Origin: Cinnamomum chago
Lineage: Eukaryota > Streptophyta > Magnoliopsida > Laurales > Lauraceae
Length of the DNA: 64,000 nt
Reading direction: 5' to 3'
Assembly: GCA_038049695.1 (NCBI GenBank)
Contig: CP142461.1
Location: 23,629,001-23,693,000 of the forward strand
Of this stretch, positions 56,766 to 64,000 are shown piece after piece (position 1 is the stretch's first letter; each line of letters begins with the position of its first letter). The notes under the pieces were generated by a model. That model was not told the origin of the DNA and made no database searches. It saw only the letters and a program-made list of their open reading frames with translations. The position numbers and the translations under genes were made by a program.

Positions 56766-57654
56766 TTTGTCAATCGAAGGAGATTCACTAGGCATTGCAT
56801 GAGGCCATCCGAGAAAGAAACCATATCACAAGGATGTCATTCGAAGTTTTGAAAATTCAAAGTGTATAAGGAGCCCGGAATGTCCCCAAACTCAAGAGTA
56901 CCAAATTATTAATAGATTGACATACGGGATCCCTATTCATTTCAAATAAATCTTGAACCGATGCTTTACCCGAAATTTATATTGTTTATGGTACTTTATC
57001 GATCCCGAGATTTATACTACATGCCTTGTTTTCCCGAAAGTATTGATGTATACTTGAAATGGTTACTTGACCCGAAGTGCATTGCACCACTTGATATGAT
57101 AGTGTGCCCTTGAGCACCCTCGTCTTGCCCGTTTGTTTATATACTTGTACTTGATTTATTTGCATATGTCTCGATTGTATTTGACCTATGAGTCGGCACC
57201 ACTAAGCTTGGATAACCCTGTTGGTCTGATCCACCGACTTGGAGATCCCCCTCTTGTCCCGCCAGCTGCAGTTTGGATCCCGCTACCCAGTTATTATTGT
57301 GGTCTTGTCCCGATGCCGCAGATTGCTACTGTGGTCCCCGATGCCCGGCTCGCTACCGTGGTCATGTATAGTATTGTATATGTATATGTATTATATGAGA
57401 TCCATTGTTTCTCCTCACCTCGAGTAACTGAGTTTAGTGCCTAGTTATTGCTCTATCACCTTAGTGATAGAGGACTTAGCTTCGTGTGGTTGTCATCTTG
57501 CCAGTTCCCAATTCCTTGGATACCCGACATGTTTTATATTGCTTATTTGTTTCCGATAAATGATTCATTTCCTTTATGAAAGTTGTTATTTAAACAAGTG
57601 TTCACATTCTCCAATGTAAATCCAGTTATTATTATATTGTTTTCTGTTCTTTGT

Positions 57655-58170
57655 ACACGCACATGTTTTAAATGAATGCCGGTTGGGTGAATACCCATGC
57701 TTTTACATATGTTTCAAACGATCAATGATGTTGCTAGATTTATATGATTACACATGTTTTAAAGGAATACCCGAATTGTTAAATATCCGTGCTTTGTTTT
57801 AAATGACATTTGGTTTGTCAGACATTTATGTTTATACCTGTTTTAAATGATACCCGATTTGTTGAATACCCATGCTTTGAAATATGTTTAAATGAACATT
57901 AGTTTTGTCAGATTTCTTTGGTTACACATGCTATAAATGAATACTCGGTTTTTTGTATACTTATGTTTTTACTTAAGTCTCAAATGAACGTTTGTTTTGT
58001 CAAACCACTATATTTATACATGTTTTAGACGAACACCCGATTGTCAAATATCTATGCCTTTATGGATGATGTAAATGAACAGACATTTTATTAGATCTTC
58101 ATGTTTTTCCCACGTTTGAAACGAATACATGTTTTGTCCGAGATCCATGATTTTACACCCGATTAATTAT
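57655..58170. repeat. degenerate minisatellite in the 4.1-kb LTR
   Basis: Monomers of about 45-60 bp alternate acatgttttaaatgaat-type and tttgtcagatttatg-type text with cggttggtgaatacccatgc-like variants. It corresponds, inverted, to the array at 43760-44070. Confidence 0.7.
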
Positions 58171-60409
58171 ATGCAGCACTTGATCGAATAGCATGATTTA
58201 TCATGTGTTTTATTCTTCAGTATATTATTATCTTTTCATCCACCTGCCAGACCGTCGTGTCTGACCCACTACTTTTGGTACTCAGGTTCAGAATTCTTGG
58301 TCCCGAGATGAGTGCTTTTGCTGGCTGTGGAGCCATGTTTTGCAGGTTGTTTTGTCGGCTATGTCATGTAGACAGTGGGCTTGACATCGGAGCTACGTCA
58401 TATTTGGGGTAGTGGTTAATAGCTTTTGTTGTATGGCTTTTATTAGCCTTTCTTGAGATTCTTAATTAATGTACATTGTTAATTTGTAACTTGAACATAT
58501 ATGGGAATGTAATATCCTGTTACTGTCAGCCCTGTACTTTGTTGTGATGGTTTACTCCAGTCTGATATGATTCTTGATATAATAGTTATATGCTAAAGGT
58601 TGAGTGCGACGCGGAATCCGATGGCCACAGACTCTGGGTTGCAACGCCACGAAAGCTTCCGCGAAATATTCAAAATGTGTTGTCTTCACACACGCGGATC
58701 TTGGGAGAAAAATATATTTATGCTTAATCCCATTCGCGCCCCCGAGGTTCTGGTTTGGGGGCGTGACAGGCACCAACATACAAGGGTCAAACACGACGGT
58801 TTGATAAATAATCAATTTAGGCATGAGAATGTAATAAATAAATGTTTAAAGAAACATATAAAGACATTTTTGTTGAATTGTAAACAGTTACATGACTAAG
58901 GTACATTTCAAAATACGAGCAAAGCTAGCATTGTCGCAACCCCGGACCGAGCCCGAAGGACTAATCCGGGATCGGGACTAATGATGTACCACATCGGTTT
59001 AATGCCATACATTTATTTAATTTTCCACAGGTATCCGCGGTGAAGATTATCACAACCATATATGAACATTTCTATTAAGTGCGGAAGCGTGTAGCAAATC
59101 AAATATTCAATCATTCTCTAATCATAAAGATAATAACACAAGTGTAGTACTGTATCAGAATGAGCAATGATCATTAGCATCTTACCCAAAAGTAAGTTAG
59201 AGTGTAATACAAAGATCATTTAATTACATTTCCCAAAAATAGAGGCCAACAAAGGCCAATATAAACAAAATACCAATCTCCAAAAGAATGGTTAAAAGTT
59301 ATCCCAAAATGTTATCTCTCTCTAGCAATCCAATGTCTAAATGACATCATCGGCGTGCCACTCAACTAAGTGCTGCGGTTCTCCGACAGCCTCCTCGTGC
59401 TCCTCCTCGGGATAACTAACAACGGGACCTGAGTACCAAAGAGTGGGTCAAACACGACGGTTTGGCAAATGGGTAAAATACAATGACGATATAATAATAA
59501 ATGAATTTACCTTCAAAAGCATTTAAAACCTATCTCAATAACAATTTCCATGAAAAGATAAAACATTTATTCAAATACGAGTGTGCATTATAAAACATGT
59601 ACAGGTAACCAAGGAAATGGAAAACAAGCAAGATGACAACCACACGAAGCTAAGTCCTCTATCACTAAAGTGATAGAGCAATAACTAGGCACTGATCTCA
59701 GTCACTCGAGGTGAGGAGAAACAGTGGATCTTATAATTACATAGACACATACTATACATGATCACGGTAGCGAGCCGGACATCGGGAACCATAGTAGCAA
59801 TCTGCGGCATCGGGACAAGACCACGGTAATAACTGGGTAGCGGGATTTAAACTGCAGCTAGCGGGACAAGAGGGGGATCTCTAAGTCAGTGGATCAGACT
59901 GACAAGGTTATTCAAGCTTAGTGGTGCCGACTCATAGGTCAAATGACAAGATTAAAATATGTATGAAATACAGCAAGTGCAAGTACATAAATAAACGGGA
60001 CGGGGTGCTCAAAGGCACAACTGTCATATCAATTCGGGCTAGCAAGATACTACAATTGCAATATCAACATTTTCGAGAATACATGGGAAGTTCGAGAAAT
60101 AGAAAAATACAAATGAATCTTTCAAAATCTCAACACAAGTACCGGGGTTCAAGATTTGTTTAAAGTGGATAGGGATCCCGTATGTCGATCTAATAACAAC
60201 TTGGTACTCTTTGAGTTTGGGGACATTCCGGGCTCTTTATACACTTTGAATTTTCAAAACTTCAAATGAAATCTTCGTGATGTGGTTTCTTTCTCGAATG
60301 ACCTCATACGTTGCCTAGTAAGTCTCCCTGATATAAAGGGGTTCTCAATGAATAACCCTAAAACGTTTAAACAATTCGTCATTGTCCCAAACATAGCCTT
60401 CGACCGACA

Positions 60410-60770
60410 ACGCTGAGTTCGCTCGAGCGAGGAGCTCTCTGGAATGGTGATCTGGGTGATTTCGGTTACCTAGCGGTCAGATGGCGGTTAGCCGCCGTTG
60501 GGTTAGGCAGTTAGCCACTGGCTGACCGCGGCTGGCCCTGACAGAAAAACAGGTTACTGGAAATGTAACCGAAATGGTTCGGTTGGCTGGCGGTTAGCCG
60601 CCGATGGGTTAGGCGGTTAGCCGCTTGCTAATCGTGAGGCTGACCGTGCCTTCGGGAGGAAAATGTTGCTCTCTGGAAAAGTAACCGCGACTGTTCGGCT
60701 ATCTGGCGGTTAGCCGCCAGTCACCAGACGGCTAGCTACAGGTGACCGCTGGCTGACCGGTAGGTGCGGG
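60410..60770. repeat. palindromic block, gcggttagccgcc type
   Basis: It has repeated variants of ggcggttagccgcc and ggctgaccg, starting with ttcgctcgagcga. It is 1.48-1.84 kb from the LTR 3' terminus. Confidence 0.8.
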
Positions 60771-61615
60771 AAACACCCACTGTGTTAAGATTTGAGCCCT
60801 TTTTCTTCCTCAAAACCATTCTCCTCACTTCCATTTAATCCCTACAATAAAACTGAGCTAAGAGCTCCTCCAATACATCTATGTACACTTCTCCAAAACT
60901 CCAATATGTGTTCATTCCATCACCTCCTTCTTAACCACAATAACCACAAGAGGAAAGAGAAACCAAAGCACAAACATTCATTTAAGATATATCCAAAAGA
61001 CAACAAGTACCATAACCAACATGTTTCCAAAACATTAAATGACTTAGCAAGGTTCATTTAAAGCATTTATTTCAAAAGTCAATGCAAGCCAATAAATATG
61101 AATGGAAATGACAAATCGACCACATTCCTCATGAAAACCATTGAAAGCTCATAATATTAACTCATACAATTGCCTTGGGTCTTCTAATCAAGGAAATCAA
61201 GCTATTAAACAAAGCTCTCTCAAGAATCCTACAAGCACAAACAAAACCCCCAAACAAACCCTAAAATGGGTCAAACAATGAATGAAGAAGATAGAACTCA
61301 CAATAATGGAGATGAAGCTTCTTTAGGACTAGAAGAATACAAATCTAGGAGATGGAGAAGATTGCTTACTTGGATGACCTTTAAATGGCAAGAGCTAGCT
61401 CAAAGAAGATCTTGGAATGGGAGGTTTTCTTCACAAATGGTATCAAAAGGTACCCTTCAAGATGAGGAAGAGAATGGTGAAGTCCATTTTGATGTTGGTG
61501 CAAGTTTGGTGGGAGATTGAGATGGAGAGAGCAAGAATAAGAAGAGAAAGTTACCAAAGCAAACTCTAGGTTCTCTTTTGTGCTGGAAAAAGGAAATGAG
61601 GAAGATGGGTTCTCC

Positions 61616-61644
61616 TTATATAAGCAAATGAGAATGGGTCCCAC
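61616..61644 (-). promoter_or_regulatory. LTR promoter: TATA box with TCP-like site upstream
   Basis: On the minus strand GTGGGACC (61644-61637) precedes TATATAA (61622-61616), as in the related LTRs. Confidence 0.55.
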
Positions 61645-62854
61645 TACTTAAGACACTCTTTGGGCTGAAATCACGTCTTTCGGGATCTCGGATGAATTCG
61701 ACGAAGAAGGAAGAAATGATCGCCGAAATATCTAGTTTCAAAAAAGTATATGTTTCGCAGGTTTCGAAAATATCAAGTTTTGGGTACAGATTTAGTGTAC
61801 AATGACTGTTTTGCCCTCAATGCTAGGGAATCAGGTTTCGGGATTTCGAACGGGGACGGGATCAACATGAAAGTTGTAGGGATTAACAATACAATTAAAA
61901 CGAAATTAAAACAATGAATGCAAAAATCTCCGATAAGTCCTCAAGCGCATGCAAGGTCATAAAGAAGGAACCCCCAAAGGGCCCCACCAATCACAGGCAA
62001 TCAAAATTCCCCAAAACTATATCAAAAGCTATTTCAAACCCAACTTAGTCAAAGACTACTAATCACGCTTAAAACTAATACACAACTTAATTAACACTAA
62101 TCGGGTTCCCTCGGGTCGGAGTCTTACAAGCATGAATACTTATAATATCATGAATAGTCACAATCCACAATGAGCCCATCCTTTCTCTATCAATTATAAT
62201 GAAAAGAGCAAGCACGCACGACAAGCACGATATACATAAATAATCACGACACGATTCTCACATATAAGGGGATTCCGGCCGCGGAACCGGACACGCACGA
62301 TGTGTAATAAAATAAACGACCAATCTGCAAACAGTCCACATGTTTAAGGACCCCCAGATAGTGGATCAAACTAAAAGGACAGTCCAAGCTCAGTGGTGTT
62401 CACTTAAATTCATGAATGCACAAAACACAACTAAACACGTCTTAAACCAAATTAAGCTTGAAGGGGGAAATCACTTATCAGAACTGAGCAAGACACGACT
62501 AGCAAGAGGTATAACTATGTATATGCAAAACACGCTTAAGAAGTGACCCCCTTTTTATCCTTGAAACAATTTTCAAACGGACATATACTTAACTACTAAA
62601 TGAGTACACGATAATACTTGTTGCATCAAAACTAAGGTTCGAAAGCAAGGTCTATCAAGCGTATGTAAGGACCTTTGGTTGACCCTTGTGTAATTGAAAC
62701 TCAAATGTTGAAATTGAAAAGAGAAATGGCTGCCCCTGAAGTTAAAGACATCTCAGGTTTCAATCACACAATGTCAGGCTAAAAGCCCCATAACATATTC
62801 TAGTTTTCATTCCTGCAGAAATCCTTCTGAAACAGCTCATCTTGAAATTTCGGT

Positions 62855-63140
62855 GACCTTTCGGTCACCTGTCGGTCGACCGAGATGGGGTATGTCGGTT
62901 AGCCGACAGCTGACCGACGAGCTGACCGACAGATTTACTCAGAAAATCTCAGCTCTCGGGAAAATGAACCAAACTGATTTCGGTTGGCTGTCGGTCGACC
63001 GAGATGGGAAATGTCGGTTAGCCGACAGCTAACCGAAATCTTCCTGATGAAATGCAGGTCTCGGGAAAAGGAGCCGAACTAAGTTTGGTTGGCTGTCGGT
63101 CAACCGAATTGGAAATTTCGGTTAGCCGACAGCTGACCGA
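62855..63140. repeat. palindromic block, tcggttagccgaca type
   Basis: It has variants of tcggttagccgacagctgac and ctgtcggtcgaccgag in four rounds. After removing the three nested LTRs it lies about 1.35-1.64 kb from the LTR 3' terminus at 51366. Confidence 0.8.
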
Positions 63141-63397
63141 CGCTGCGCGGACAGTGCATTTCAAGTCAGATTTTTACATTTCTTCTTCCATTCTTCTTAT
63201 TTCTCCTTCAACCTGCACTTCCCTGAGCCTACAAGCTCTCCAAGGGATTAAACATACATATTCAAGCACAATTTAAAACATCTCATTCCCATTCTCCAAT
63301 CTAAACAAAATCCCCAAAACTTCCATTCAAGACATAAATTCCCAATGAAATGAAGAGAATGAAAGAAAACAAACCAAATGCACACATGCTAACATCC

Positions 63398-64000
63398 ATC
63401 CTAGGTTCCACATACGAGGCATCTTCTCGAATCTCCAAAGGCTCGTGCTGTAGTATATGTGAAGGACTAGAGACATATTTCTTGAGCATAGAAACATGAA
63501 ATACATTGTGCACCCCGGAGAGTTCCGGCGGTAATGCAAGTCTATAAGCGACATCTCCAATCTTGCTCAAAATTTCATACGGACCAATAAACCTTCTAGA
63601 CAATTTGCCCTTCTGTCTGAATCTCAAAGTTCCTCTAACTGGTGAGATTTTCAAGAACACTTTGTCACCCACTTGAAACTGCAATTCTCTTCGGCGAGTG
63701 TCTGCATAACTTTTCTGCCTACTTCGAGCGATCTTCAAACGTTCCTGAATCAGCTTGACCTTGTCACTTGTCTTTCCAACTATCATCGGTCCATGAAAAC
63801 TACGCTCACCGACTTCTTCTCAGCAAAACGGAGTTCTGCATCTTCTGCCATAGAGTGCCTCGAAATGTGCCATACCAATGCTAGAGTGGTAGCTATTGTT
63901 ATAAGCAAATTCACAAAGCGGTAAGCACTCATCCCACTGAACCTTGAAATCCAATACACAAGCACGCAACATGTCTTCAGGAGTTTGTATCGTCCTTTCT
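63398..64000 (-). pseudogene. Ty3-gypsy (Tekay/Del-like) pol fragment, integrase C-terminal part
   Basis: The minus-strand frame runs from the window edge. It shows [33 protein letters not shown] and [12 protein letters not shown], then TGA at 63822-63820 where relatives have Trp. It continues with [65 protein letters not shown] and MLKKYV. It breaks off after EDASYVEPR near 63398, so the end of pol and any chromodomain are missing. The text fits Tekay/Del-type chromoviruses. It continues beyond the window. Confidence 0.9.

Larger units (their letters stand above)
54670..58768 (+). mobile_element. gypsy-type solo LTR, 4099 bp, plus orientation
   Basis: It starts TGTGAGAACCCGACCCC and ends TTTGGGGGCGTGACA. 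Exact GGCAC copies lie at 54665-54669 and 58769-58773, and the undisturbed site is visible in the related LTR near 52025. A promoter (TATAAG at 55184), a palindromic block and a minisatellite occur in that order. No gag or pol is present, so it is a solo LTR despite its size. Confidence 0.92.
58932..62128 (-). mobile_element. gypsy-type solo LTR, 3197 bp
   Basis: The plus-strand ends are tgtcgcaaccccgg and gggtcggagtcttaca. Exact AGCAT copies lie at 58927-58931 and 62129-62133, with the empty site ctagcatgag seen in the relative near 52203. It carries the palindromic block at 60410-60770 and the TATA/TCP-like promoter near 61616-61644. Confidence 0.92.
51366..63320 (-). mobile_element. long gypsy LTR interrupted by three solo LTRs
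   Basis: The plus strand begins tgtagcgaccctggaacggg. Family sequence continues in four pieces: 51366-51558, 54389-54669, 58774-58931 and 62134 to about 63320. Each gap is filled by another LTR with its own 5-bp duplication. The intact relative at 51559-54383 serves as an internal empty-site control for the second and third gaps. The promoter-side end is missing and gypsy pol sequence in the same orientation follows, so this looks like the 3' LTR of that element after a deletion. Confidence 0.82.

Overview
This is nuclear DNA from a flowering plant with a repeat-rich genome. The signs are one intron-containing gene of a eukaryotic secretory family with GT-AG introns, dense Ty1-copia, Ty3-gypsy, RTE-LINE, TRIM, SINE-like and MITE sequence, tRNA-iMet primer-binding sites, and no bacterial-style gene layout. 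The species cannot be told from the sequence.

Layout. (1) 1-25.1 kb: the 3' half of a Sec1/Munc18-family gene (KEULE/SEC1 type) on the + strand. Nine exons lie between 3916 and 24823, and the 5' exons lie upstream of the window. One intron (5808-23282) is 17.5 kb. It holds an RTE LINE that was itself hit by a Mutator-like element, a TRIM and a nearly intact Ty1-copia element, plus two long gypsy-type LTRs. (2) 25.4-26.7 kb: two fold-back DNA elements 12 bp apart. (3) 27.4-33.5 kb: a copia solo LTR and degenerate LTR-like sequence. (4) 33.7-41.55 kb: an inverted, broken partial copy of the same SEC1-type gene (introns and exons). It is split by a SINE-like insertion, a MITE, a complete but dead Ty1-copia element (34798-40588) and a gypsy solo LTR. 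(5) 43.0-51.3 kb: nested solo LTRs: a gypsy LTR holding a long LTR, which in turn holds a copia LTR. (6) 51.4-64.0 kb: one long gypsy LTR interrupted by three other solo LTRs, each with an exact 5-bp target duplication, next to a broken Tekay/Del-like gypsy pol fragment that runs off the right edge.

The only gene likely to serve the plant is the SEC1-type gene, which should act in SNARE-mediated vesicle fusion. Everything else is transposon-derived or unassigned. The observations most worth following are the decayed inverted gene copy, and a block of short palindromic GC-rich repeats that occupies a similar position in each long gypsy LTR although its sequence differs from LTR to LTR. No bacterial system, CRISPR array, rRNA gene or canonical tRNA gene was seen.
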